Shown here piece after piece: positions 1-11,800 of a DNA stretch of 64,000 bases. A program made the position numbers and the translations under genes. Below the pieces are notes generated by a model that was given only the letters and a program-made list of their open reading frames with translations, did no database searches and had not been told where the DNA came from. This DNA is from Dermatophagoides farinae (Eukaryota > Arthropoda > Arachnida > Sarcoptiformes > Pyroglyphidae): positions 218,698 to 282,697 of the forward strand of contig NW_027461522.1 of the NCBI RefSeq assembly GCF_024713945.1, given 5' to 3'. The first letter of the stretch is position 1; every line of letters begins with the position of its first letter.

Positions 1-146
1 TCTAGACAAATGAAGAAAATCAATTAACCACCACTAGTATAGAAGGTCTAACTAAATGAATTCAGATTATGAAATCTCACTGTAGTGAGTATTTGTTTAA
101 AAATTTGCAAATACAGTTATACAGAGAAAAATTAAAATCAAGCTGT

Positions 147-1469
147 TCAGAATTTACGGTATGATTCTCCTGCGTAAGTGCAGTTGGAGCCGAGTTCTTC
201 TTCAATTCTTAATAGCTGATTGTATTTGGCAAGACGTTCACTACGGCATGGCGCACCAGTTTTGATTTGTTTAGTTCCGAGACCAACAACGAGATCAGCT
301 ATGAAGTTGTCTTCAGTTTCGCCGGACCTGTGTGAAACCATGACTCCCCAACCATAACTTTTCGCAAGAAGTACAGATTCAATAGCTTCGTAAACGGTAC
401 CAATTTGGTTAACCTTGAGCAACAAAGCATTACAAGCGTCTTTTTCGTGGGCAAGCTTAATACGCGTTTTGTTCGTTACTAAAAGATCATCGCCTACGAT
501 TTGAATGCGTTTACCAAGAGTTTTGTTCATTTTGGTGTAAGATTCGAAATCATCTTGGTCGAATGGATCTTCAATTGACACAACGTCGTATTTGTCGACG
601 AATTGTTCGTAAAGAGAAATCAATTCTTCTCCCGTGAGCCACTTAGATTTGTCGCTATCAGGATTCTTAAAGTCAAGATCATATTTGCCTTCCTTGTAAA
701 ATTCGCTGGCAGCAATATCGGAGGCTATTTTAACTTTTCCTTCGTAACCAGCTTTCTTGATAGCTTCCGTTAGGATTACCAAAGCTTTCATATTGTCTTG
801 AATGTTTGGCGCAAAACCTCCTTCGTCACCTACGTTGGTTGCATCCTGTCCATATTCCTTCTTGATTAAACCTTTCAAAGTGTGGTAAATTTCAGAACCC
901 ATTTTCATTGCTTCGACGAAGTTTTTCGCTCCAATAGGCATGATCATGAATTCTTGCATGGCTAGTTTGTTTCCAGCGTGTGAACCTCCGTTGATAACAT
1001 TGAAAGAAGGTACTGGCAGGGTAAACTTATTAACATCATTACCAGCAAGTTTGGCAATGTATTTGTACAAAGGCATTTTCAAGTAACCTGCAGCAGCTCG
1101 ACATACAGCCATGGAAACTGCGAGAATAGCATTTCCTCCGAGCTTGGCTTTGTTCCAACCCCATTCGTTCTTAGAACCGTCGAGTACTTGAGACATATAC
1201 TCATCAATACCTTTTTGATCAGTTACATCTTTTCCGATCAAAGCTGGTCTAATGATTTCGTTCACATTTTTAACGGCTTTTGAAACACCTTTGCCCATGT
1301 AATCAGAACCTTTATCTCTGAGTTCTAATACTTCATAAATTCCGGTCGAGGCTCCTGAAGGAACAGCTGCACGATAAACGCCAGATTCAGTGGTTAGATC
1401 AACTTCGACAGTTGGATTTCCTCTGGAGTCGAAAATAGATCTAGCAACAATATTCTTTATAACACTCAT
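147..1469 (-). CDS. ENO: Enolase (2-phosphoglycerate hydratase)
   Basis: Glycolytic enolase, converting 2-phosphoglycerate to phosphoenolpyruvate in the cytosol; 440 residues, the usual family length. The N-terminus has the conserved [16 protein letters not shown] block and the mobile loop [10 protein letters not shown] (about residues 37-46). The central [17 protein letters not shown] and GDDLLVTN blocks and the C-terminal SHRSGETED block, which carry the metal ligands and catalytic residues, are all present. Residues 102-106 (EWGWN) are the plant-like pentapeptide insertion known from plant and apicomplexan enolases, a useful lineage marker. The ATG is at 1469 and the gene is a single uninterrupted exon. 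It lies tail to head after HAT1, with only 64 bases between them. The family assignment is certain. Confidence 0.98.
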   Translation of the reverse strand: MSVIKNIVARSIFDSRGNPTVEVDLTTESGVYRAAVPSGASTGIYEVLELRDKGSDYMGKGVSKAVKNVNEIIRPALIGKDVTDQKGIDEYMSQVLDGSKNEWGWNKAKLGGNAILAVSMAVCRAAAGYLKMPLYKYIAKLAGNDVNKFTLPVPSFNVINGGSHAGNKLAMQEFMIMPIGAKNFVEAMKMGSEIYHTLKGLIKKEYGQDATNVGDEGGFAPNIQDNMKALVILTEAIKKAGYEGKVKIASDIAASEFYKEGKYDLDFKNPDSDKSKWLTGEELISLYEQFVDKYDVVSIEDPFDQDDFESYTKMNKTLGKRIQIVGDDLLVTNKTRIKLAHEKDACNALLLKVNQIGTVYEAIESVLLAKSYGWGVMVSHRSGETEDNFIADLVVGLGTKQIKTGAPCRSERLAKYNQLLRIEEELGSNCTYAGESYRKF

Positions 1470-1533
1470 TTTATTTAGCTATTTTATAATACCTTAAAAA
1501 AGAATTAATACACACACGTCCGTGACAGAACAT

Positions 1534-3064
1534 TTAACGTGCGTAGAATAATCTCAAACTGCGCAGCGCAACACAAGATGATTCAATTAATAAAACAAAA
1601 TTAGTTTCATATGCTTCTTGCAATGTTTCATAATTAGCTTCGTTGTATGCGTATGACTCAGCCATTTGTACTTGTATTCGTTTTAAAATAGCATCTGCAA
1701 TTATTCCAAGATTTTTTTCGGTGTTTATAAGAGTGTAAACTTCATTTAGATCCATAGTGTTGATCATCTTATGTGAACAGTAGGGCGCAAGGCAAAGAAT
1801 TACTCGTATATCAAATACGATGCTTGGAGGAAATTGAAGGTGGTTTTTTAAATCTTCTACTTTAGTTTCCCAGACCTCTCGATCAAGCACGTCGATAAAT
1901 TCGTACTCAGGATCTGTTTTTGGCAAAAAATTATTAATTGATAAGTATCCTTGTGAGATAGACCTTCTTAGAGATAGTTGAAGCCACATGTGCTTAAATG
2001 TTTTACTAGGCTTTTCCACGTGAACGTACATTATGTTAATTGATAAATTCAAATGCTCTAACAAAGCAGATAGAAATTTTGATCCGAGTCCTTTTCGCTG
2101 ATACGGCGGCATTATCATGTATTGAGATATTCTCAATTTCTCTGACGGCAGAGAATAAAACTGGTAAGCTGAACAAAATCCCAAGATTTCTACGGGCTTT
2201 CCATAATCAAATAACAAGTCGTAAGTTAGTTCTACTTGAGTATCGCGTTTTAAAAACGAGAATAGTTCTGACGATTTAGAAGAGTTATTAATGTTGGAAG
2301 GAACAGCAAGTTTTTTACTAGCCTCAAAATCTTTAAACGTAGTGGTGAACGCGCTTGGGTCTTCCAAGAAACGGATCAAAAGGAAGAAACGCCAGCGCCA
2401 GCAAGGTTTGATCTCTGTCAAATCAGAAATGAAAAACCTCATCATCCACTCAATTCGACGCTGAACAACAAAAAATTTGTTTTGTGGGTCTAACAACATG
2501 TTAGTTCCTATTTCGCAGACATAACAGACGTTCTCTCCGGATGCATCGTCGAAGTTGGTTTTTATAGAACCGATAACAGCTCCAGGTATATTGAAGTATG
2601 AAAGAATTTGACGCGCTTTCTGATCAGCGGGAGACTCACTTTTAGCACTCAAATCTTTGCTGCCGTTGATAGCTTGGTTTTCACACTTATTCGTGTAAAG
2701 TTCAAAGCTGTGCAAAAGCATTCTGAACACTTCTTCACAGAGGAACTCGCCAGGAAAGTTGAAAAGCTTTTCAACACGCTTGACTAAGCTTGAAACGTTT
2801 GAATACTGATCATTTCCCATAGGAAACGGCGGTTGAGCAAAAATATGCATGTCAAACGTAGTTGGGATGTAGCAAATATTAATTCTGAAATCTGCCGGCC
2901 ATTGGACGGAAACGTTTGGTTTTATGTATTGGTGAAAATACGTTGCCGGATACCCTGGTGAATTTATTACCTAAAAAGTTACGAGTATCGCCACTTACTG
3001 AATTAAAACTTTCAATATCTTTACATGGGTGAAAGCGAATATGTTTTGCCAAATTGTTAGGCAT
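1534..3064 (-). CDS. HAT1: Histone acetyltransferase type B catalytic subunit (HAT1), two exons
   Basis: GNAT-family acetyltransferase of the HAT1 type, which in other eukaryotes acetylates newly made histone H4. The acetyl-CoA motif is RISQYMIMPPYQRKGLGSK, around residues 300-320, very close to other HAT1 proteins. The obvious reading starts at 2850, but a 28-nt intron (2971..2998, donor GTAAGT, acceptor TTTTTAG) joins an upstream exon (2999..3064) in frame. The spliced protein has 500 residues. The added N-terminus (residues 1-62, with YFHQYI and DFRINICYIP) resembles the Hat1 N-terminal domain (family pattern THQ-F ... L-INI). Read without splicing, the upstream piece would be a meaningless 61-residue ORF. 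The family call is strong; the intron is inferred from frame continuity and homology. Confidence 0.88.
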
Positions 3065-3400
3065 TTTATTGTCTACGTCAGGCGTCTCTTCAATAATTCT
3101 TAACTCAAAAAAGCAGATATAGAATAATATTATTAGTTGGAATTATTATTTTACACGAAAAATAAAAGTATCACTGTTACGTACAGATAGGCCCAACACC
3201 ACTAATAACAATCTGCGAATAGACTTTAGCGATGAAAAATCCGTCAAACCAAATAAATATATATGTATAAATTAAAAAGAAAATAATCTCCTATAAATAA
3301 ATCAATTTCAGCTTCGATACAACAAATCTGAACGTAAACTGCTCAATACTCGCTTAATTTTTTTTTAACGAACTATTTTACAAATCGATGATATTTAAGA
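3065..3400. promoter_or_regulatory. Divergent intergenic region between HAT1 and formin
   Basis: These 336 bases separate two head-to-head start codons, so they must hold both promoters. The stretch is AT-rich with T and A runs (for example 3360-3366). I see no ORF, RNA gene or repeat and can name no specific factor site. Confidence 0.4.
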
Positions 3401-5536
3401 ATGAATCATTATGATCAGAAGCTAATTCAGGAGTCTTATGAATTGTTTCTTCAGATATTGTCCAACAAAAAGTTGCCGTCAAAAAAACTTTTGAAATTGC
3501 ACGTTTTAGTCAACCAAAAACTTATCAATTTAATAAGTAAAGAAGCTCAGACCCACAAAAATAATGTCTATCTTTCTTCTCTTTTATTGGCGATGCCGAA
3601 CAAAAAATCCAAGAAAAAGCTGGTCCATAACGAGATAAGTGACGAGTTGATGATTTTCATTCCACATTGGAAAAAAAAGAAACAACTTATGCATGAGTCT
3701 GTCATATTTCTCGAGTCTGAATTGAATCAGGAAAGTACTATGTCGTCTGACAACGCAACACCCACAGTTGAGAAAATAAATTCAAAGTTTGAACTCATTA
3801 ATACAAAAGGATCAAGCAAAAATTTAAAAGTTTGCAAACAATTGCCTACAAAACTGAGTCATAGTGGGAATACTAAGGCGTTTTCTATTGTTTCAAATGA
3901 CAGCATTTCTTTAGAAAACGCAAAAGCTAAAACCAAGCTAAGTGAAAAACCAGTTTCCAAAAACTTGGTTGATCAAACAATAAAAAAATGCTCGACTAAG
4001 AAAAATCTGGTGACACATCCGAAAAGTCTTGTGAAAACAAATCCCCCTCTTAAGAAAAAACACCATACAAAAGCTCTCCTAGACACGGCAGGTAATTCTC
4101 CAAAGCTTAACACTCCACAGTCAGGTCGTTCTACCGCTAATGAAAAAAAACAAAAATTCATAGCCGAGATGAACAATTACTTGTGTGAGAATTCTGCCAC
4201 ATTAGCGGCAAAGCCCATAATTTTATTTGATATTGAAAACAAAAGCTCAAGCTCTTCAATTTGGTCAGATGTTGACATAAGTAAACTGCCTCAACCAAAT
4301 GTATTGACAGAAATAACGAAATACTTAGTTCCTACGAATGAACACCAAACTGTAAAAGAAGAAAAAGATGACTCTACGAAAACTAAGGTAAAATCGATTC
4401 TAGACCCAAGTAAACTTCATAAAGTACTGATTTGCACTCGCGCTCTGGGATTTGACGACGACAACTTGACCAATATTAATAAGATTGTGATATGCACAGT
4501 AATGAAATGTATACAATATTTCATAGAGAACAGCAAGTCCAACTTCATAAATTTGGACGAATCTGTAAACCACATTATTAAAATAAAAACAAACGGTACC
4601 GACTACTCAGAATTTTACCGGTTCGTGAAAAATCACCCTACGATAATTAAAGCATTGAGTGAAATTTATCCTTCGCACGATGAACAAATAAAATTAAAAG
4701 AAATAGAAGACTTGTCAGAATACAGTATAGCGGACAAGCTTTTGTATCATATTTCGTTTATTCCAGAAATTAAATTAATTCAAAAACTGATCTCTTCGAC
4801 AGAGTCTCTGATCAAAATCAGGGGCGAAACTATTATTAAAACCAAAAGACTCATTAACTACTTGCAGAACTGTTGCTTATCTCTGCATTCTGGGGGCGCG
4901 TTTCGTGAGTTTTTACAAACACTATTGAAATTAAGCAATATTATTAATTTCGTCGCTTACAACAACCAAAATCTAAGTCCAAACGACTTAAGTAAAAAAA
5001 TTCACACTTCAATAAGTAGAATATCGCTTAGAGCGATTAAGAGATATAATTTTTTCGAAGGAAAATCCTTAACTCAATTCGCAGCCGAAACCACAGTTGC
5101 CATGTCAGATATCGACGTAAGCCTTCTAGCGCGAATTACAGAATTAAGTGTCGCTGGTCAGGAACAAAAATTCGACTTGAACATGGTGAATGAAATAATT
5201 TCAGAATTAAACATAGTGTTAAAAGAAACAGATAGCATACTTAAAAACACTCTGCAGCGATACTCCTCACTGAACGAGAGCGACGACTCATTAGAAAACC
5301 AAAGCAGTACCTTAGCAGAACTGATCCACCACTTACACAAACTGATTTCGCAAGGGCTAATGGAATTTGAAATCGAGCTAAAAGATCAAAATCAACTTAT
5401 CACAGACATCTCTACTGCGATTCACGACAAGTTTGGCGAAATTCCGCACGATCTTGTTGAAGACACCGCTTTTATAACAGACATGTTTGAAGAGTTTTTA
5501 AAAAACTTAAAACAAGTCTGTAAGTCCAAGTTGTAG
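3401..5536 (+). CDS. Divergent formin (FH2 domain protein)
   Basis: A 711-residue protein. Residues 1-280 are lysine- and serine-rich and probably disordered. From about residue 286 to 650 the order of elements follows an FH2 actin-nucleation domain. There is SIWSDVD with a Trp at 288 (lasso-like), then KSILDPSKLHKVLICTRALG (the family pattern -LLD-kraqnl-I-lr-l). Next come EDLSEYSIADKLLYHISFIP (family: L---E-fl--l--ip) and GGAFREFLQTLLKLSNIINF (family: F--lL---L-lGN-lN). A helical tail with DIDVSLLARITEL follows. There is no proline-rich FH1 stretch before it, so profilin-actin recruitment is not obvious. Formins drive gliding and cytoskeletal assembly in apicomplexans. The fold assignment rests on pattern matching; divergence is high. 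Confidence 0.6.
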   Translation: MNHYDQKLIQESYELFLQILSNKKLPSKKLLKLHVLVNQKLINLISKEAQTHKNNVYLSSLLLAMPNKKSKKKLVHNEISDELMIFIPHWKKKKQLMHESVIFLESELNQESTMSSDNATPTVEKINSKFELINTKGSSKNLKVCKQLPTKLSHSGNTKAFSIVSNDSISLENAKAKTKLSEKPVSKNLVDQTIKKCSTKKNLVTHPKSLVKTNPPLKKKHHTKALLDTAGNSPKLNTPQSGRSTANEKKQKFIAEMNNYLCENSATLAAKPIILFDIENKSSSSSIWSDVDISKLPQPNVLTEITKYLVPTNEHQTVKEEKDDSTKTKVKSILDPSKLHKVLICTRALGFDDDNLTNINKIVICTVMKCIQYFIENSKSNFINLDESVNHIIKIKTNGTDYSEFYRFVKNHPTIIKALSEIYPSHDEQIKLKEIEDLSEYSIADKLLYHISFIPEIKLIQKLISSTESLIKIRGETIIKTKRLINYLQNCCLSLHSGGAFREFLQTLLKLSNIINFVAYNNQNLSPNDLSKKIHTSISRISLRAIKRYNFFEGKSLTQFAAETTVAMSDIDVSLLARITELSVAGQEQKFDLNMVNEIISELNIVLKETDSILKNTLQRYSSLNESDDSLENQSSTLAELIHHLHKLISQGLMEFEIELKDQNQLITDISTAIHDKFGEIPHDLVEDTAFITDMFEEFLKNLKQVCKSKL

Positions 5537-5857
5537 TTTTGCAAACCTACACTTTGATTGAATGTGAGGTACCCAAGTGTATCAGCGCTCCAGCAAAATT
5601 AGAATAAATTTTAGCTGTTATTTTATTGGCACAATTGTTAACCGCCGCAAAAATGTATAAAATAGCTTAAAAACTCTCACCGCGGTTTTTATACGTCGGG
5701 TTGATGGTCCCTTCTCGACTAAAAGTGAACTTTTACATATAAATCTTTTATAAGCCCAAAATTTAAATGTTATAATAAACAACGTCCGTCTCCAAATTCA
5801 AAAAAATGCTTATTGACATTAGAGTTATTCTTCATTTTTTAAAAAGAATGTCTTTGA
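5537..5857. other. Intergenic spacer, AT-rich
   Basis: These 321 bases lie between two genes on the same strand and should contain the formin 3' end and the promoter of the next gene. A short C/G-containing patch sits near 5680-5710. No ORF, RNA gene or repeat is visible. Confidence 0.4.
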
Positions 5858-8574
5858 ATGACTGAATTTCTGTGTCAACATTGTCACGCTTATGTATTAC
5901 CAAAAGATTTTACCAAGCACTTATGCACAGGAAAAGTAACCACAAAATGGATTTGTTGCACATGTAACGACGAAATGAACATCCACTTCGCTCTAAAGCA
6001 TTTTCATAAAGACGCCCCGAGCGAGCTATATATGCGTTTAGGCGAAAAAGCTAAACAAGCTTATCTACAAAGGTCATCAGAAGCAGGAAATCAATTTACT
6101 CAGGAAATTGTTCCATATGAGTCTGATAATTATTTTGAAAATTACTATGTAATAGGAGCTGAGTCACAAAAAAAAAGTGATACCAAGGATCAAAAACAGA
6201 GAAATAGCGTTATTATCAGTTCGCCCGATAATAAACGAAGGGATAACTCGATCTCTGTCGTTAACAATAAAAGGTCTTCTGTAAAAAAAGTAATTAAATT
6301 TCCTCAGCGAATATGCGAAGGCAATCGCAATAGTTTTGAACGTATTAGAACTTTAACTTTTCCCATTGAGAGTGGCTTTAAACCCAATAAAAACCTCAAG
6401 GAATTCTCTTATCCAGCTTTCAATTTGTCTAAAGACATTTTCAAAAATGTACCGGATCCAAAGGACTATCCATCTTTTGTTAAGCTCGAAGACTTAAAAA
6501 ACCTTGAATTTACTGATTATCCTGATGTTGATTTTTTTATGACAGGACTGAAACCTGTAAGAGTACGGTCTGACCAGACTGAAAAATCTGATCGAATGAT
6601 AAATTACCCATTCAACGAAAAATCAAAAAAACATCATACCACAAATATTGGTCGACAGCGTAGCGAATTCTCAATCACTCCAGACGAAATCGCAGAAAAT
6701 AACATAAACTTTGAATTATACAGAGAACGTCATCTATTTGGACCCGCTGATGCGTCTCGAATATTTTTAGACTACATGAAAGGAACAATGCCAGTCAAAC
6801 CTGATATCCCAAAACATAAACCGTTTTCAATTTTCCTTAATTCAGAATGCTCTAAAGACGACTTTTATCATTCGTTTAAAGACAAGTTAGAAATGCATCT
6901 TTTTGAACGCTCTTTAATGCTTGAAGACCCTGTTACATTTGATGAGAAGGAAATTTTCTCGCTGTCCGAATGCAAAAATGTATCAGCAATTGTGAAATTA
7001 AGAAATCCCGTTCCTTCTACTTTTAACATCGCCAAGTGTCAGTCGAAAGCAAAAGTTTACACGGAAACGCCAGACAGAGCGGCATTTAAAAGTAGTCAAG
7101 CAACTCCAACCAACGACAAAAAACCTCAGCCAATAGCTATGGGTCGTAGCTATGCTTTTGCAGAACAAGTTGATTTAAAAAAAAAAACTATTGTTGTAGA
7201 GAATGAAAACCGTTTAGCGATAACGCCTATTTTGGAAGACTACTGTCAAGACGCAGATCTCGTGGAACAAGATGAGATAGTCAGAAAAATTAGAAGACTT
7301 GTACTTCCCAGGAATATTCATGAACTTTCGCGTGTATTCTGGGATGGTTTACTCGAATTAGACGACAGCATTTTATCACGTTTGTTCGCGGAAATGAGTG
7401 AAGAACCCGTTGAAATTAAAACCGCATATAATTTCGCAACACCTCCACTGTTGACTGATGCTAGTAGAACGCCTTTCATGCAGCTTAGTGGACAAATCCC
7501 TCTATCTCCGAGCCAGGAAATAACTATTGCGAAACCACTTGAAGATGAAAAACCAAACAAAATAAAAAGAATGACCTGTAAACAAGAACTTCGTGGTCCA
7601 TTGAACACGATAGAAGTTTTAACTTTATATAAATTCATGATCGCGAACAATGTGTTTTTGACTACTTTAACAGTCTTGTGCCAACTTCTAAAGCGTACTA
7701 TCCTGCAGACGTTACCAGTTCAAGACATCCAGTAACATTTGGATATTATAACAAACTCAAGCGTCAATACAGAAAACGCGTAGCTTGTCAAACCTTGTTG
7801 TCTGACTACTTGCCAACAGAATATTTAGTATCAGATAAAAAAAGACAAAAAAAATTCGAAGAATACGTGTCTGAGGTCACTACACAAACTCAAAGCTCCG
7901 CTGGAGAGTACTCTAACACCACAGGTTCTTGCAACAAATTTTTCAATGAAACATTACTCGATCTTTCATTTCCAAGTGCAAAGTTGGCTCAACAAGATAT
8001 TACTGATATTAATAATCAATCAGTGCAAACAAGCGCTACCCAAGAGTTAGAGAATACTGATATACTAGAGCGTTCAAAAAATGCAAAATACGTCATGACA
8101 TCATTTTATACAGACGTTACAGATAAGCTAAAACAATGCTGAGTCTAATGTATTCTCAGAAAACAAATTTGATTTACAAAAGAAGAACATTTTAAGTCCT
8201 AAAACTGACAAAACAATTTTAGAAGTTAAAGATTGTGCTGACAGTCAAATACGTGCGAAATAAAGCCGATATTGTTGAGAAAAAGAAGAACACGCTAGAA
8301 GAAATTAAAAAAGATTCACGTTCCAGACTGCAGAGCGAACTAGTTGACGTTACAAAATTTAGAGTATGACAACCTGATTTGCATAGTCAGCAGTAACGAT
8401 CAACCTAATGATTATATTCAAAAAGACAAATACATTGTCAAGAATAGCGGCAATAAGAATGACATCTATATTAATTATTACTTAGATAGCGAAAGTAGTG
8501 ATTCTTTAAACGACGAAGATCTAATTGTTTCTGAATGCTCTGACGATAATTTGGACAATAATGAGATCAATTAG
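5858..8574 (+). CDS. Unknown protein with N-terminal Cys/His motifs, reading frame broken several times
   Basis: The first 625 codons (5858..7735) are open and begin with two zinc-finger-like clusters: CQHCHAYVLPKDFTKHLC at residues 5-22, then CCTCNDEMNIHFALKHFH. The rest is charged, with no family I recognise. Coding character continues downstream in other frames. After about 7636 the frame is that of 7640..8142 (FDYFNSLVPTSKAYYPADV), then it changes near 8130, 8265 and 8345. The last segment, 8344..8574, is acidic (SESSDSLNDEDLIVSECSDD). The last three changes are each mended by dropping one base in a short A run. The change near 7636 needs one extra base or two skipped ones. No GTAAGT-type intron fits. 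It may be a decaying gene, uncorrected sequence, or genuine frameshifting. Confidence 0.5.
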
Positions 8575-8838
8575 TTTTTCGTCATTTAAGATTTTTCTGA
8601 TATTAAAATTTTTATCTGATATTTTTTAGTTCCAAAACTAATTATTTTTATTCAATATGAAAATCCAAAAAAATAAATAAATAAACTAAAAATTATTTAT
8701 TAAGTGCTCTACTAATGACTGCAAATAGTCGGTGTAATTCAGTAATTTAATTGTTAGGAAATTTTTTGTTATTTGAGAATATAAAACTACAGTTATCAAG
8801 CGTACTAAGCTTTATTAATATATAAAACCTAGCTTTTT

Positions 8839-11800
8839 ATGGTTTTGGGTAACTCAAAGCCAAATCATTTTGTTTCTAAAACCAAAACTTATAAGAACAA
8901 ATGTATTTCCGATAAAATACCAAAGGCGAAAAAAATGCTGTTCAAGTTATCCTAGTGATGGTTCAACATCAACGAAAAAAAATACGAGTTAATTGTTCTT
9001 CATCATCAGATGATGATGAACCACCAAGTGCTTTTTCTGATAACCGGAGAAATAAGAATGATATAACAAATTCGCATTTACGCAAACTAGGTGAAAATAC
9101 ACAGAAAATTGATGATAATCTAAATGTTGCAAATTCACGATTAGATTTTATCAAAACAGGTTCACACACAAAAAAAAATCAAATTAGCAACAATCAAGCG
9201 TCAACTGATAATGATGGCCAAGTAATAGATACGTTCAAAGGTACAGATAAAACAACTTCAAAACATTTATTTAAACAAAACGATAATACTATAAACTTTA
9301 ACACATCATCAAGTAATGAAGATTTAATTTTACCAGTTACTAAAATTAAACTACAGAAAACTACCACTGTTCAGACCGAGTCTACTACTAAAAACAAAAA
9401 ACAAAAGCTCGATGGAAAAACCACTTTTGATGTTTCGAACAACTCTAATTCTTTGTCAAGTGACGACGAAATAACTATATCTATCAAAAGTAGTTCAGCA
9501 AGACTTTCTTACGATGACGAACCAATTAAACCCGTAAAAAGAATTGAAGCTAAATCTTCACTCCACATTGATTCTTCATCAAGTGATGATGAACTTGTTA
9601 AAGCTGTACAAAAAACTGTTTTTTAAACCTTCAGTTCTTGATAACTCCTCTTCAAGTGATGATGAACCAGTTAAACCTGTACAAAGAATTGCAGCTAAAC
9701 CTTCTGTTCACAATGATTCTTCTTCAAGTGATGATGAACCTGTTAAACCCGTACAAAGAACTATTACTAAACGTTCAATTCATGATGATTCTTCTTCAAG
9801 TGATGATGAACCCGTTAAAGCTGTGCAAAAAACTGTTATTAAACCTTCTGTCCAGAATGATTCTCCTTCAAGTGATGATGAACCCGTTAAACCTGTACAA
9901 AGAACTGTTATTAAACCGTCAGTCCACGGTGATTCTTCGTCTAGTGATGATGAACCAGTTAAACCTGTACAAAGAATTGCAGCTAAACCTTCTGTTCACA
10001 ATGATTCTTCTTCAAGTGATGATGAACCTGTTAAACCCGTACAAAGAACTATTACTAAACGTTCAATTCATGATGATTCTTCTTCAAGTGATGATGAACC
10101 AGTTAAACCTGTACAAAGAACTGTTATTAAACCTTCAGTTCATGATGATTCTTCTTCAAGTGATGATGAACCAGTTAAACGTGTACAAAGAACTGCAGCT
10201 AAATCTTCTGTTCACAATGATTCTTCTTCAAGTGATGATGAACCCGTTAAACCTGTACAAAAAACCATTACTAAACATTTAGTTCATGATAATTCTTCTT
10301 CAAGTGATGATGAATCAGTTAAACCTGTACAAAGAACTGTTATTAAACCTTCTGTTCACAATGATTCATCGTCTAGTGATGATGAACCCGTTAAACCTGT
10401 ACAAAGAACTGTTATTAAACCTTCAGTTCATGATGATTCTTCGTCCAGTGATGAACCAGTTAAACCTGTACAAAGAACTGTTATTAAACATTTAGTTCAT
10501 GATGATTCTTCTTCAAGTGATGATGAACCAGTTAAACCTGTACAAAGAACAGTTATTAAACCTTCAGTTCATGATGATTCTTCGTCCAGTGATGATGGAC
10601 CCGTTAAACCTGTACAAAGAACTGTTACTAAACATTTAGTTCATGATGATTCTTCTTCAGGTGATGATGAACCAGTTAAACCTGTGCAAAGAACTGTTAT
10701 TAAACCTTCTGTTCAGAATGATTTTTCTTCAAGTGATGATGAACCAGTTAAGCCTGTGCAACCAACTATTTCTAAATCGTCACTCCACGTTGATTATTCA
10801 TCAAGTGATGATGAACTTGTTAAAGCTGTACAAAAAACTGTTTTTAAACCTTCAGTTCATGATAATTCCTCTTCAAGTGATGATGAACCAGTTAAACCTG
10901 TACAAAGAACTGTTATTAAACCTTCTGTTCACAATGATTCTTCTTCAAGTGATGATGAACCCGTTAAACCTGTACAAATAACTATTACTAAACATTTAGT
11001 TCATGATAATTCTTCTTCAAGTGATGATGAACCAGTTAAACCTGTACAAAGAACTGTTACTAAACATTTAGTTCGTGATGATTCTTCTTCAAGTGATGAT
11101 GAACCCGTTAAACCTATACAAAGAACTGTTATTAAACATTTAGTTCACAATGATTCTTCGTCCAGTGATGATGAACCAGTTTAAACCTGTACAAAGAATT
11201 ATTACTAAACCCTCAGTTCACGATGATTCTTCTTCGAGCGATGATGAAACCTGTTAATCCTGTACAAAGAACTGTTATTAAACATTTAGTTCACAATGAT
11301 TCTTCGTCCAGTGATGATGAACCTGTTAAACCTGTACAAAGAATTGCAACTAAACCTTCTGTTCACAATGATTCTTCTTCGAGCGATGATGAACCTGTTA
11401 AGCCTGTACAAAGAACTGTTATTAAACCTTCAGTTCGGAATGATTCTTCGTCCAGTGATGATGAATCAGTTAAACCTGTACAAAGAACTGTTATTAAACC
11501 TTCAATTCACAATGATTCTTCGTCCAGTGATGATGAACCTGTTAAACCTGTACAAAGAATTGCAGCTAAATCTTCTGTTCAGAATAATTCTTCTTCAAGT
11601 GATGATGAACCAGTTAAAACGTGTACAAAGAACTGTTACTAAACGTTCAGTTCATGATGATTCTTCTTCACGTGATGATGAACCCGTTAAAGCTGTACAA
11701 AAAACTGTTATTAAACCTTCTGTCCAGAATGATTCTCCTTCAAGTGATGATGAACCCGTTAAACCTGTACAAAGAACTGTTATTAAACCTTCAGTTCGGA

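Noticed and set aside
2879-3064. Separate 61-residue protein upstream of HAT1
   Set aside because: A 28-nt intron with consensus ends turns its first 22 codons into the in-frame N-terminus of HAT1.
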